From Granulicoccus phenolivorans DSM 17626 = NBRC 107789 = JCM 15570 (GTDB lineage Bacteria > Actinomycetota > Actinomycetes > Propionibacteriales > Propionibacteriaceae), in NCBI RefSeq assembly GCF_000423085.1, contig NZ_KE383975.1, positions 63,796 to 127,795 of the forward strand: a stretch of DNA of 64,000 nt, in the 5' to 3' direction. Shown one piece after another: positions 1-8,212 of the stretch. The notes under the pieces were generated by a model, which was not told the DNA's origin, ran no database searches, and saw only the letters and a list, made by a program, of their open reading frames with translations. The number at the start of each line of letters is the position of its first letter. Position 1 is the stretch's first letter. The position numbers were made by a program, and so were the translations under genes.

Positions 1-410
1 GGGTTCGGGTTCGCGGTTCCTGCAGGGGTCGCGGGGAGTACGCCGGCCCGCGAGCTGGAGGTGGGGCCGCGGACAGGGCGCTGGGGGCCGGGAGCACGGG
101 CATCCCCCGGGCCGTGCGTGAGGGTTCGGCGGTGGTGACGCGGGCCGCGGCGCCTGTCCGCGGGTTGGGTTTCGGTGTCGCGGGTCTGGTTTGGGTTTGC
201 GGTTCCTGCAGGGGCCGCGGGGAGTACGCCGGCCCGCGAGTAGGAGTTGGGCCCGCGGACAGGGCGCTGGGGGCCGGGAGCACGGGCATCCCCCGGGCCG
301 TGCGTGAGGGTTCGGCGGTGGTAACGCGGGCCCCGGGGCCTGCCCGCGGGTTGGGTTTGGTTTCGCGGGCCCTGCAGGGGCCGCGGGGAGTACGCCGGCC
401 CGCGAGCTGG
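1..410. repeat. Tandem repeat, about 2.3 copies of a 166-186 bp unit
   Basis: A GC-rich block is repeated in direct orientation. The landmark CCTGCAGGGG occurs at 19, 205 and 371, so the first period is 186 bp and the second 166 bp. Each copy continues into a shared run containing GGAGTACGCCGGCCCGCGAG. The first two copies also share the GGGCGCTGGGGGCCGGGAGC stretch and a GTGCGTGAGGGTTCGGCGG stretch. The block is open in the aminotransferase reading frame, but I see no domain in that translation and treat it as non-coding. It may continue to the left of the window. Confidence 0.85.
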
Positions 411-475
411 AGCCCGGCCCGCGCACCGCAGCCCGGCCCGCGTACGGCAGCCCGGCCCGCGCACGGCAGCCGGGC
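411..475. repeat. Short tandem repeat, three 19-bp units plus a partial
   Basis: Units AGCCCGGCCCGCGCACCGC (411-429), AGCCCGGCCCGCGTACGGC (430-448) and AGCCCGGCCCGCGCACGGC (449-467) run head to tail, followed by a partial copy. They directly follow the larger repeat and lie upstream of the aminotransferase promoter. Confidence 0.85.
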
Positions 476-535
476 GGGGAGACCGGTGCTCGGGCCGACC
501 GATCCGGCGGTATGCGTCATCCCCGGTCGGGGGGC

Positions 536-541
536 TACGAT
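536..541 (+). promoter_or_regulatory. Probable -10 box of a leaderless aminotransferase transcript
   Basis: TACGAT fits the actinobacterial TANNNT -10 pattern and ends 7 nt before the ATG at 549. That spacing is typical of leaderless mRNAs, and no clear Shine-Dalgarno sequence lies in the 7 nt between. No convincing -35 box was seen. Confidence 0.4.
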
Positions 542-548
542 CGCCTCC

Positions 549-1724
549 ATGCACCCTTCACGCCGGTCGGCAGTCCCTGCGTTCGAAGTGATGACCCTGC
601 TGGACCGCGTGGCGCAACTGCGCGCCGAGGGCCGCGAGGTGTGGTCCCTGTGTGCCGGGGAGCCGTCGCAGGGGGCCCCGCGGCCGGTCCGCGAGGCCGC
701 GACCCGGGCGCTGAACAGTGGCCAGGCCATGGGGTACTCCGCATCCTTCGGCTTGCTGGAACTGCGCGCCGAACTGGCCGCGCACTACCGGCGCTGGTAC
801 GACATCGACGTGGATCCGGCCCAGATCGCGGTCACCACCGGGGCCTCCGGGGCATTCCTGGCGATCTTCCTGGCCGCCTTCGACGCCGGCGAGCGGGTCG
901 CGGTGGTACGCCCGGGCTACCCGGCGTACCGCAACATCCTGGGCTCCCTCGGGTGCGAGGTCGTCGAACTCGACTGCGGTCCGGATCAGCGGTACCAACC
1001 CACCGTGGCCCAGCTGGCGGCCGTGCACGCCGAGCAACCCCTGTCCGGCCTGGTCCTGGCCTCCCCGGCCAACCCGACCGGCACGATGATCGACGCGGAG
1101 TCGCTGGAACTGCTCGCGGCCTGGTGCCGGGACAACAAGGTGCGGCTGATTTCCGACGAGATCTACCACGGCATCACCTTCACCGGATCGGTCGGCGAAT
1201 GCGCCTGGACCTATGACCGGGGATCGGCGGTCATCTCGTCGTTCTCCAAGTACTGGGGGATGACCGGCTGGCGGCTGGGCTGGACGCTGGTTCCGGAGGA
1301 TCTGGTCAACAATGTCGACGCGGTGCTGGGCAACTACGCCCTGTGCGCCCCGGTCCTCGCCCAGCATGCGGCGTTGGCGGCGTTCACCGATCAGTCCTAT
1401 GACGAGTGCGAGGACGCGGTCCGCGAGTTCGCCCGCGCCCGCGACACCGCCCTCGGCCTGATCGACGAACTCGGCTGGCAGGACGTCGCTCCCGCCGACG
1501 GCGCGTTCTACCTGTACGCCAGCATCAAGCCGGTGCTCGGCAGATTCGCCGACTCCCGGGAATGGTGTTTCGCGCTGCTGGAGGACACCGGCGTGGCGAT
1601 CACCCCCGGCCTGGACTTCGACGCGGTGGAGGGCGGCCACACCGTCCGGGTCTCCCTGGCCGCCGGCGCCGCCACGGTCGAGCAGGCCCTGCGCCGGGTG
1701 ATCGCCTGGCAACAGGCGGCGTGA
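549..1724 (+). CDS. PLP-dependent class I/II aminotransferase
   Basis: 391-residue fold-type I aminotransferase that moves an amino group between an amino acid and a 2-oxo acid using pyridoxal phosphate. The PLP-binding landmarks are in order: NPTGT near residue 175, the DEIYHG stretch with the Asp near 203, and the Schiff-base lysine K234 in SSFSKYWGMTGWRLGW. The ATG at 549 is chosen because the frame upstream is repeat-derived and the protein from here has normal family length. The gene stands alone, so the substrate is not predicted by context; aspartate- or alanine-type enzymes of this size are the likeliest. Confidence 0.9.
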   Translation: MHPSRRSAVPAFEVMTLLDRVAQLRAEGREVWSLCAGEPSQGAPRPVREAATRALNSGQAMGYSASFGLLELRAELAAHYRRWYDIDVDPAQIAVTTGASGAFLAIFLAAFDAGERVAVVRPGYPAYRNILGSLGCEVVELDCGPDQRYQPTVAQLAAVHAEQPLSGLVLASPANPTGTMIDAESLELLAAWCRDNKVRLISDEIYHGITFTGSVGECAWTYDRGSAVISSFSKYWGMTGWRLGWTLVPEDLVNNVDAVLGNYALCAPVLAQHAALAAFTDQSYDECEDAVREFARARDTALGLIDELGWQDVAPADGAFYLYASIKPVLGRFADSREWCFALLEDTGVAITPGLDFDAVEGGHTVRVSLAAGAATVEQALRRVIAWQQAA

Positions 1725-1747
1725 GCGCGGGACCGGCCGGCCCGCCC

Positions 1748-1800
1748 GCCTGCTGAGCGGCCCGGCTCGTCCGCCTGCTGAGCGGCCCGGCTCGCCCGCC
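1748..1800. repeat. 25-bp direct repeat downstream of the aminotransferase
   Basis: GCCTGCTGAGCGGCCCGGCTC starts at 1748 and again at 1773, with a diverged third start near 1798. The repeats fill the gap between the convergent aminotransferase and the STM4011-type gene. They could fold locally but do not form a clean rho-independent terminator. Confidence 0.7.
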
Positions 1801-1816
1801 GGCTGACCGGACCGAC

Positions 1817-2752
1817 TCAGCCGAGCGCCAGCTGCCGGGCCCGATCGAGATACCCGGTCAGGTCCGCGCCCGGCCTCGGTACGCGTTCCAGCAACCCCGA
1901 CCCGTAGACCTCCCCGGCGTCGAGGTCGCGCAGCCAGACATAACCGAGATGGCAGTCGCAGGTCGGCTTCGGGCACGGGCGATCCACCAGCAGGTCGGGG
2001 AGCGGGTCGGCGTACAGGTTCCCGACGACCCGGGGCACGAAGTGACACCGCCGCGCGGTCCCGTCCCCGTCGATCGCCAGCGCCCGCAGGCCCGCGTCAC
2101 AGGCCAGCCCGGCCGAGCGGATCCGCCGGGTGCCCACCTCGAACAGCGGATCGACCGCCTGCAGCCGGGCCACCTCCGCCGCCGAGTAGTAACCGGCGAC
2201 CGGGGCGCCGCCGCCGGTGGCGAACGCGTTCACCCACATCGGCACCGCGGCGGGCAGTTCGGTCCGCAGCGCCTCGATCTCGGCGAAGTGCGCCCGCAAC
2301 CCGACCACCCCGACGGAGTAGGAGACGCCCAGGGCGTCCAGTCGGGCGCAGGCGGCCAGGAAGCGCTCCCGCTTCACCTCGCCGGGGTGATAGGTCGCCC
2401 AGATCCCGACCCGATCCGTCCGGGCCTCGGCCAGCCAGTCCGGGGAACCGGCCAGGTTCGTCTGGATCGCGACCCGGCGTACCTGCGGCAGCCGACTCAG
2501 CCGGATGACCGCCGCGCGGTAGCGGGCCCGGTGCAGCGCCTCCCCCCACGGGGTGAAGAACACCGAGATCGGATCCGGGTACGCCTGCACCCAGGCCACG
2601 AAGCGCTCCAGCGCCGCGGTGTCGGCAGCCGCCTCGGCCGGGGACTCGGCATGTTTGGCGAACGGGCAGTAGCCGCAGCTGTAGTTGCACGAACTCAGCG
2701 GCCCGCGATACAGCAGCGTCAGCTCCGGTACGCCGGCCCCCGCCGTCAGCAT
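1817..2752 (-). CDS. STM4011-family radical SAM protein
   Basis: 311-residue radical SAM enzyme and last gene of a five-gene minus-strand cluster. The [4Fe-4S]-binding CX3CX2C motif is CNYSCGYC with C22, C26 and C29. The C-terminal third is cysteine-rich (CDAGLRAL, RRCHF, RPCPKPTCDCHLGY), as in radical SAM proteins that carry extra clusters in a SPASM-like domain. It starts 2 bp after the stop of the second radical SAM gene, so the two are probably co-translated. The family name comes from the Salmonella cluster; neither reaction nor substrate is established as far as I know. A peptide- or protein-modifying role is inference. Confidence 0.85.
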   Translation of the reverse strand: MLTAGAGVPELTLLYRGPLSSCNYSCGYCPFAKHAESPAEAAADTAALERFVAWVQAYPDPISVFFTPWGEALHRARYRAAVIRLSRLPQVRRVAIQTNLAGSPDWLAEARTDRVGIWATYHPGEVKRERFLAACARLDALGVSYSVGVVGLRAHFAEIEALRTELPAAVPMWVNAFATGGGAPVAGYYSAAEVARLQAVDPLFEVGTRRIRSAGLACDAGLRALAIDGDGTARRCHFVPRVVGNLYADPLPDLLVDRPCPKPTCDCHLGYVWLRDLDAGEVYGSGLLERVPRPGADLTGYLDRARQLALG

Positions 2753-2754
2753 CC

Positions 2755-4086
2755 TCAGCGCTGTTCGGCCAGCGCACTGCGCCGGCGTACCTGGGGCGAG
2801 TACAGCAACGGACCGATCGCATCGGAGAGTTCGAGGCCCTCGGCGGTCAGCCGGATCCGTCCGTCGCCCGTCCGCTCGGCCAGTTCGGCCGCCACCAACC
2901 GGGCCAGAACGGGAAGCTCGGTCACCGGGTCGAGGCCGGTGGCGGCCCGGCAGGCGTCCGGATCCAGCCCGTCGACGTGCAGCAGCGTCTGCAGCACGTA
3001 GCGACGCATCCGCTCGTCGGCGGACAGCTCGATGCCGTAGGTCGCCACGGTGAAGTCATCAGTCGCGATCCAGTCCCGCAGGATGCGCTTCACCGGGGTC
3101 CGCTCGACGGCGAATTCGCTGGAGTAGTGCAGGCTGCTGGTGTACGAACGGGCCCCGCAGCCCAGGCCGACCTTTCCGTGTGGGTCGGCGGCGTACTCGT
3201 CGTCGGTGGTGCCCACTGCGGGCAGGTAGAACCGCCGCAGCGAGGATTGCCGGTAGCCCGCGTCGGTGAGCACCTCCACCGCGATCCGGTACTGCGCGAT
3301 CCGGTGGTCCGCCCAGCCGTCGATCGTGCGGCCCAGGCCGGTCAGCGGGCGGACGTACAGCGGGTAGCAGAAGATCTCCTCCGGCCGCCAGGCGAGGATG
3401 TCGGTCAGGCTGCGCCGCCAGGACTCCTCGGTCTGCCCGGCCAGCCCGTACATCAGGTCCACGTTCAGCAGCGGCGGACCGTCGGCGCGGATGGCGTCCA
3501 GGGCCCCGACCGCGGTCCGGTGCGCCTGCGGGCGGCCGATCCGATGAACCTCGCGCTCGGTGGTCGACTGGATCCCGATCGACACCCGCTCCACCCCGAT
3601 CTCGCGCAGGTAGCGCAGCCGGTCGGGGGTCGCGGTGGCCGGGGAGGTCTCGATCACCGTCGGGGTCGCGTCCGGGCGGGTGCCGAAGGCGCGTTCCAGG
3701 GCGGCGAAGGCCTGCTCGAGTTCGGCCACGGTGAGGAAGGTCGGGGTCCCGCCGCCGAGGGCCAATCGGTCGATCTGGGCGTCCCCGAGGAACTCCGCGG
3801 TCGCGGCCGCCTGGCGAGCCAGCGCCCGCAGGTACGCGGCGGTGAGCCCGTCCCCCGGATTGGCCAGGGTGAACAGGTTGCAGAAGCCGCAGCGCATCTC
3901 GCAGAACGGCAGGTGCAGGTAGCCCGAGAGGTGTTGCCGATCCTGCCCGGCCCACAGCTCGGCGAGGTCGACCGGCTGCTCGAAGGTCCGATACGCCGAC
4001 TTGTGCGGATAGCCGTAGGTATAGGCGTCGTAGGGGTCGGCCCGCAGCCGGGTGCGCAGATCGGTGTCGGGTGCGAGAGCGGTCAT
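2755..4086 (-). CDS. STM4012-family radical SAM protein (HemN-like)
   Basis: 443-residue radical SAM protein of the coproporphyrinogen dehydrogenase-like branch. The cluster motif is CEMRCGFC (C62, C66, C69), preceded by YLHLPF and followed by the GGGTPTFL glycine-rich SAM-binding segment, both typical of HemN-like enzymes. The ATG at 4086 is preferred because it overlaps the stop of the sulfatase-like gene as ATGA; an in-frame TTG-type extension to 4119 lies inside that gene. It is unlikely to be the haem enzyme itself, because it sits in a dedicated cluster with a second radical SAM protein. Confidence 0.85.
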   Translation of the reverse strand: MTALAPDTDLRTRLRADPYDAYTYGYPHKSAYRTFEQPVDLAELWAGQDRQHLSGYLHLPFCEMRCGFCNLFTLANPGDGLTAAYLRALARQAAATAEFLGDAQIDRLALGGGTPTFLTVAELEQAFAALERAFGTRPDATPTVIETSPATATPDRLRYLREIGVERVSIGIQSTTEREVHRIGRPQAHRTAVGALDAIRADGPPLLNVDLMYGLAGQTEESWRRSLTDILAWRPEEIFCYPLYVRPLTGLGRTIDGWADHRIAQYRIAVEVLTDAGYRQSSLRRFYLPAVGTTDDEYAADPHGKVGLGCGARSYTSSLHYSSEFAVERTPVKRILRDWIATDDFTVATYGIELSADERMRRYVLQTLLHVDGLDPDACRAATGLDPVTELPVLARLVAAELAERTGDGRIRLTAEGLELSDAIGPLLYSPQVRRRSALAEQR

Positions 4087-4877
4087 GGCAGGATTCCTTC
4101 CCAGTACGGCACGGTCCACACGTGCGGGTGCGCCACTCCATGACCGTGGTATCCGTCCTCGCCGAAGCAGTCCCCATGATCGGAGCAGATCACCAGCAGG
4201 GTCGGCCGCCGCAGTGCCGCGAGCACCCGACCCAATTCCTGATCACTGTACGCCAGCGCCGCGGCCTGACTGGCGACGGTGTCGCGGCGCGCATCGGGCA
4301 GGTGGAGGTGGGTCGGGGTGTGGGTGGTGGCGACGTTGATCAGCGCGAACACCGGCCGGTCGGTTGCGAGGTCGGCGTACCAGGCGCAGACGGTGTCGGC
4401 CAGCGCGGCGGTACTGATCGAGCTCTGCGGCCCGGTGGCCGGGGACCAGTACCACTCGCCGAACAGGTCCGGGATGATCCGGCCGAAGGCGCCCCGACCG
4501 GAGAAGAAGCCGACCCCGCCGAAGCAGGCGGTCCGGTAGCCGCGGGCGGCCAGCGCCCCGGGCAGGGATGGCTCCTCGAAGACGAACGTGCCCGGGCGTA
4601 CGCCGACCGCCCCGGCGAAGCTGCCGGCGAACATCCGCGGCGGGCGGAAGGCCCCGGGCGGGTCGGGCAGGAAGCCGGTGAGGAAGGCCTGGTGGGCCGG
4701 CAGGGTGAAGCTGCCCGGCGAGTGCCGCCGCTGCCACCCGTCGGGCCCGAGCAGGGCGGCCAGGTTCGGGGTCTGCCCGGCGGCGTGGGCGGCCACGGCG
4801 ACGTCGTGGCGCAGCGAGTCCAGGGTGATCCAGACGATGTCGCCCCCGGCGGCGATGTGGGTGGCCGCGTCAAGCAT
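4083..4877 (-). CDS. STM4013-family sulfatase-like hydrolase
   Basis: 264-residue protein of the alkaline phosphatase/sulfatase fold. The N-terminal metal-binding strand IVWITLDSLRHD (D20, D25) and the C-terminal metal motif CSDHGDCFGEDG are visible. It is about half the length of a classical arylsulfatase. The position that would be the formylglycine Cys/Ser is covered only by S21 in DSLRHD, so sulfatase activity is not assured; a phosphodiester or phosphonate hydrolase is possible. It overlaps the ATP-grasp-like gene upstream by 8 bp and STM4012 downstream by ATGA, which argues for tight co-expression. Confidence 0.8.
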   Translation of the reverse strand: MLDAATHIAAGGDIVWITLDSLRHDVAVAAHAAGQTPNLAALLGPDGWQRRHSPGSFTLPAHQAFLTGFLPDPPGAFRPPRMFAGSFAGAVGVRPGTFVFEEPSLPGALAARGYRTACFGGVGFFSGRGAFGRIIPDLFGEWYWSPATGPQSSISTAALADTVCAWYADLATDRPVFALINVATTHTPTHLHLPDARRDTVASQAAALAYSDQELGRVLAALRRPTLLVICSDHGDCFGEDGYHGHGVAHPHVWTVPYWEGILP

Positions 4878-6012
4878 CGAACCGGTTCCCGCGGGCCGCG
4901 ACGAAGGTGCGCAGCTCGCACTGATAGGTGTCCAGGCCGCGCCAGCGTACGCCGGTATGGAAGTCGCCGAAGGCGTTCACCTCCACCACCCGGGCGCGGC
5001 CCTGCCGGGGGACCAGCACGTCGACCCCGGCGTACCAGGTGTCGGGGAAGCAGGCGACCGCGTCCTCGGCGGTCCCCAGCACGTCCACGTAGCGGCCGCC
5101 GAGTTCGGCGCGCGCGGTCGCGACGTTCCCGCGGCGGGCCCCCAGGTGCAGGTTGGTGAACGGGCCGTGGGCGCAGCGCAGCAGCACGTGCCGGGCCCGG
5201 CCACCGATCACCACGACCCGGAAGTCCGCGGTCGCGCCGTCCAGGGACATTTTCGGGATCCACCGCTCCAGGCGCAGCGGCTGCCGGCTCAACGCATCCA
5301 GCAGGCGGATCGCCCGACCGTCGCGATAGGTCTGCAACCGGCGGCTGTTGTAGCACCCGGCGTCGGTCACCTCGACCGTGCTCCGGGCGATGATCCGGTC
5401 CCCGTGCCAGCGCAGGGCTACCAGCCCCGAAGCGCTGGAGCCGTAGCGGGGTTTCACGATTGCCTGGCTCCAGCCGGCTGCGCGGGCGCGGGCCAGCAAC
5501 TCGGTGCCGTCGACGGTGTCCCCGGCGGCGTCGGTGGTGGAGAACGACTCCGGGACCGGGACCCCGGCATTGTGCAGGGTCTGCGCGGTGAACTCCTTGT
5601 CGAACATCATCCGCAGCTCGCTCGGGTTCTGCAGCCGGCTGCGCAGGTGTCGGCTCTGCTCGTCGATCCGGGTCAGCACCCGGGCCAGGCCGGCGTACCA
5701 GGCATCGAACGGGAGCAGCGCCCCGGTGGGCGGTGGGGATCCGCCGCCGAGTTCGACCAGCCAGGCGTCGTTGGCGGGATCGTCGGAGGGGGAGTCGATC
5801 CGCAGCAGCGGGCCGTCGGCCACCCGGGCGTGCAGGCCTGCGTCGAAGGCGTCGCGCCAGGAGCAGAATGTCGGCACCGGCCAGCCCAACTCGGCGCAAC
5901 TGGCCGCGAATGCGGCGGCGCGTTCCCCACCGCCCCCGACGACGACCGTCTCCGGGGCCGGGCGTCCGCTTCCGGGCCGGCGGCCCTTCCCGGACTGGCC
6001 GGGGCCGGGCAC
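4870..6012 (-). CDS. STM4014-family ATP-grasp-like protein
   Basis: About 380 residues. An N-terminal nucleotide-fold segment (TVVVGGGGERAAAFA) precedes an ATP-grasp-like body with IVKPRYGSSASG near residues 184-195 and a C-terminal RVVEVNAFGDFH segment, resembling RimK-type carboxylate-amine ligases. Such enzymes join an amine to a carboxylate using ATP, so ligation of an amino acid or peptide is a reasonable guess. The start is uncertain: GTG at 6012 begins 8 bp after the STM4015-type stop and has only a weak ribosome-binding site. A longer form starting at 6090 would overlap the upstream gene by 70 bp. Confidence 0.75.
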   Translation of the reverse strand: MPGPGQSGKGRRPGSGRPAPETVVVGGGGERAAAFAASCAELGWPVPTFCSWRDAFDAGLHARVADGPLLRIDSPSDDPANDAWLVELGGGSPPPTGALLPFDAWYAGLARVLTRIDEQSRHLRSRLQNPSELRMMFDKEFTAQTLHNAGVPVPESFSTTDAAGDTVDGTELLARARAAGWSQAIVKPRYGSSASGLVALRWHGDRIIARSTVEVTDAGCYNSRRLQTYRDGRAIRLLDALSRQPLRLERWIPKMSLDGATADFRVVVIGGRARHVLLRCAHGPFTNLHLGARRGNVATARAELGGRYVDVLGTAEDAVACFPDTWYAGVDVLVPRQGRARVVEVNAFGDFHTGVRWRGLDTYQCELRTFVAARGNRFDA

Positions 6013-6019
6013 CGGGGAC

Positions 6020-6946
6020 CTACTCGCCGATAGCAACGAACCTGATGACCTCGCCGTTGTACTCCTCGGCCTCCTGCTGGTCGGAGACATCGACCTCGGG
6101 ACCGAGGGCCCGCAGCTTGTTCATCATGTCGTCGCTGAAGAAATGGTGGGCCAGGTTCAGCCGGCTGAGCCGGGCGATCGCGGGGGAGTCCAGCAGGGCC
6201 TGCCCGCCGGCGTCGCTCATCGTGCCCAGAGAGAGGTCGAGTACGCTCAGCCGGGACAGGATCGCCGCGTTCGCCACCAGCGGGGCCAGTTCATCGGCCC
6301 GGTAGTAGTCCATCAGGCCGAGATGGGTGAGCGAGGGCAGCACCCGCCCCGACAGCAGGGGTTCCAGATCGGCCGGCTCGATGTTGCAGCCGTACTCATC
6401 GGTCCCCAGGTAGAGCTCCAGGACCTCCAGTTTAGGCAGGGTTGCCTGCAGCACGTCGTGCAGGATTCGCTCATCCATTCCGCCGGTCTGCACGCTCAGC
6501 GAGCGCAGGCCGGCGTGCTGGAGTCCGTCGATCCGCAGCCCGTTGCCGCCGCGCAGCACGGCGTGGGTCAGGGTGGGGTAGGCGCGGAACAGCGCGGTGG
6601 CGTCGGAGTTGTGGATCCAGGAGACCTCGCAGTCCTCGTAGGACATGTCGCCGAGCACGAGAGCGCGCAGGTTCGGCAGCAGCGGGGCGGCCGCGGCGAC
6701 GGCCTGGATCACGGGGGCGGAGGTGGTGTCGTACGGCTGACCCCACAGGCCGATGGACAGACCCGGGACCTGCTCCACCTCGGGCAGCTTGAGCAACGCG
6801 CGGAATTCGGTGATCCAGTCGTCGGTGTCGGCGTCGTAGTCGACGCTGATCCGCGGGATCGAGGTGACCGGATTCGGCAGCGGGTCCCCGGGCGACCAGT
6901 TGACGATGGTGAGCCCATCGATCGCTGCGACGTTGTCGAAGGTCAT
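6020..6946 (-). CDS. STM4015-family leucine-rich repeat protein
   Basis: 308-residue protein with recurring leucine-rich segments such as LSRLSVLDLSL, IARLSRLNLAHH and LEVLELYLG through its central and C-terminal parts, and no signal peptide. It is the first gene of the five-gene cluster. The ATG at 6946 is preferred over GTG at 6955 because AGGGTGG lies 5 nt before it. LRR proteins usually bind other proteins; here it might present the substrate to, or be modified by, the radical SAM and ATP-grasp partners (inference). The 70-bp gap to the AEC permease stop at 7017 would hold the cluster promoter. Confidence 0.8.
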   Translation of the reverse strand: MTFDNVAAIDGLTIVNWSPGDPLPNPVTSIPRISVDYDADTDDWITEFRALLKLPEVEQVPGLSIGLWGQPYDTTSAPVIQAVAAAAPLLPNLRALVLGDMSYEDCEVSWIHNSDATALFRAYPTLTHAVLRGGNGLRIDGLQHAGLRSLSVQTGGMDERILHDVLQATLPKLEVLELYLGTDEYGCNIEPADLEPLLSGRVLPSLTHLGLMDYYRADELAPLVANAAILSRLSVLDLSLGTMSDAGGQALLDSPAIARLSRLNLAHHFFSDDMMNKLRALGPEVDVSDQQEAEEYNGEVIRFVAIGE

Positions 6947-7016
6947 GCGGGCCACCCTAGCGAGCCTGCGGGCCGCGGCGGCCGGTGGGGCGGCCGGCCG
7001 ATCGGGCCGGGCCGGG

Positions 7017-7922
7017 TCAGGGCAGCAGGGGCAGCGCCGCGGTAACCGCGGCGGCGGAGAACAGGCTCAGGATCGTGGTCATCGTGACCGTGTCGGCGGT
7101 GGTCCGCACGTCCCCCTTGTACTCCATGGCCAGCAGGAAGGCGTTCACCGCGGTCGGCATCGCGCCGGCCAGCACCAGGGCCTGCAGCGGTACGCCGCGC
7201 AGCCCGAACAGCAGCCCGATCCCCAGCGACAGGAACGGCATCCCGAGCACCCGGATCAGCGTCGCGGTCCACACCGCCCGGGTCAGCTTGACCCGCTTGG
7301 TGGCGCCGAGCTGAATGCCCAGGGAGAGCAGCACGATCGGCAGCGCCGCATTCGAGAGCATCTCCACCCCGCGCATGATCCCGGTCGGCAGCTGCCACCC
7401 GAGCAGCCGCATCAGCAGAGCCACCACGATGGCCCACAGGGTCGGCAGCTTGAGCAGACCGATCAGCGATCCCTTCAGTCCGCCGCTGGCCCCGAACAGC
7501 AGCGGGCCGACGATGAAGCCGAGCACGACCGAGGCGATGAACATCAGCACGCTCTGCTCGAAGCCCGCCTGACCCAGGGCGAACAACGCGATCGGCAGGC
7601 CCATGTTGCCGCTGTTGGCGATGGCGACGCTGGCCATCACCGCGCGTCGGGTCGGGGCGGCGACCTTCGGGGTGAGCAGGCCGGCGATCGCCGCACCGAG
7701 CAGGCACACCAGCACGTACGCCCCGACCACCGCGACCCCGGTCTGGCCGGACACCTGGGTGGTGAGCAGGACATTCAGGCACAGCGCCGGGGTGAGGGCG
7801 TACAGGGCGATCTTGCTGATGGTGGCTGCGTCCAGGGTGAAGAACCGGCCCAGCGCGAAGCCGGTTCCGGCGACGACGATCACCGGCAGGATCACGTTGA
7901 CCAGGGCGACCAGAAGTCCCAT
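7017..7922 (-). CDS. AEC-family (auxin efflux carrier-like) permease
   Basis: 301-residue integral membrane protein with about nine to ten hydrophobic segments, starting [19 protein letters not shown] as is typical of the family. AEC transporters move small organic anions such as malate or malonate, or amino acids, by secondary transport. The ATG at 7922 is supported by GGAG 5 nt upstream; a 36-residue arginine-rich extension to 8030 is not membrane-like and is discarded. It is divergent from the catalase gene and lies in the same direction as the downstream STM4015-type cluster. The substrate is unknown. Confidence 0.85.
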   Translation of the reverse strand: MGLLVALVNVILPVIVVAGTGFALGRFFTLDAATISKIALYALTPALCLNVLLTTQVSGQTGVAVVGAYVLVCLLGAAIAGLLTPKVAAPTRRAVMASVAIANSGNMGLPIALFALGQAGFEQSVLMFIASVVLGFIVGPLLFGASGGLKGSLIGLLKLPTLWAIVVALLMRLLGWQLPTGIMRGVEMLSNAALPIVLLSLGIQLGATKRVKLTRAVWTATLIRVLGMPFLSLGIGLLFGLRGVPLQALVLAGAMPTAVNAFLLAMEYKGDVRTTADTVTMTTILSLFSAAAVTAALPLLP

Positions 7923-8212
7923 CTGTCTCCTTTGTGCTCGACCCGGGAACTCGCGTCGCGCCAACGCCGCGGCGCGGGCGGGTCCGTGCCCGGAGCGATG
8001 GCACGCCCGGAGCGCCGGTCGTCGAACCACGCTACCGGATCCGCTGCGTGATTGATCGGTACGCGCTGCACCGAGTCACCCCATCGATCCCATCGATTGA
8101 CAGGGGCGATCGTGGAAGCCTTGAACTTGTCAAATCACACTGGTTGGGTTGGCTGTGTAGCCGCTCGGCGATTCCGCCGGCGATCCAGGCTGCCACGAGG
8201 AGGAAGTCAGAC

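Noticed and set aside
114-548. Upstream extension of the aminotransferase reading frame
   Set aside because: The frame is open only because of the GC-rich tandem repeats, has no domain, and the protein from 549 has full family length with a -10 box just upstream.
2755-4086. Oxygen-independent coproporphyrinogen dehydrogenase (hemN/hemW)
   Set aside because: HemN-like motifs are present, but the gene is locked into the STM401x-type cluster with overlapping partners, so the dedicated family call is better.
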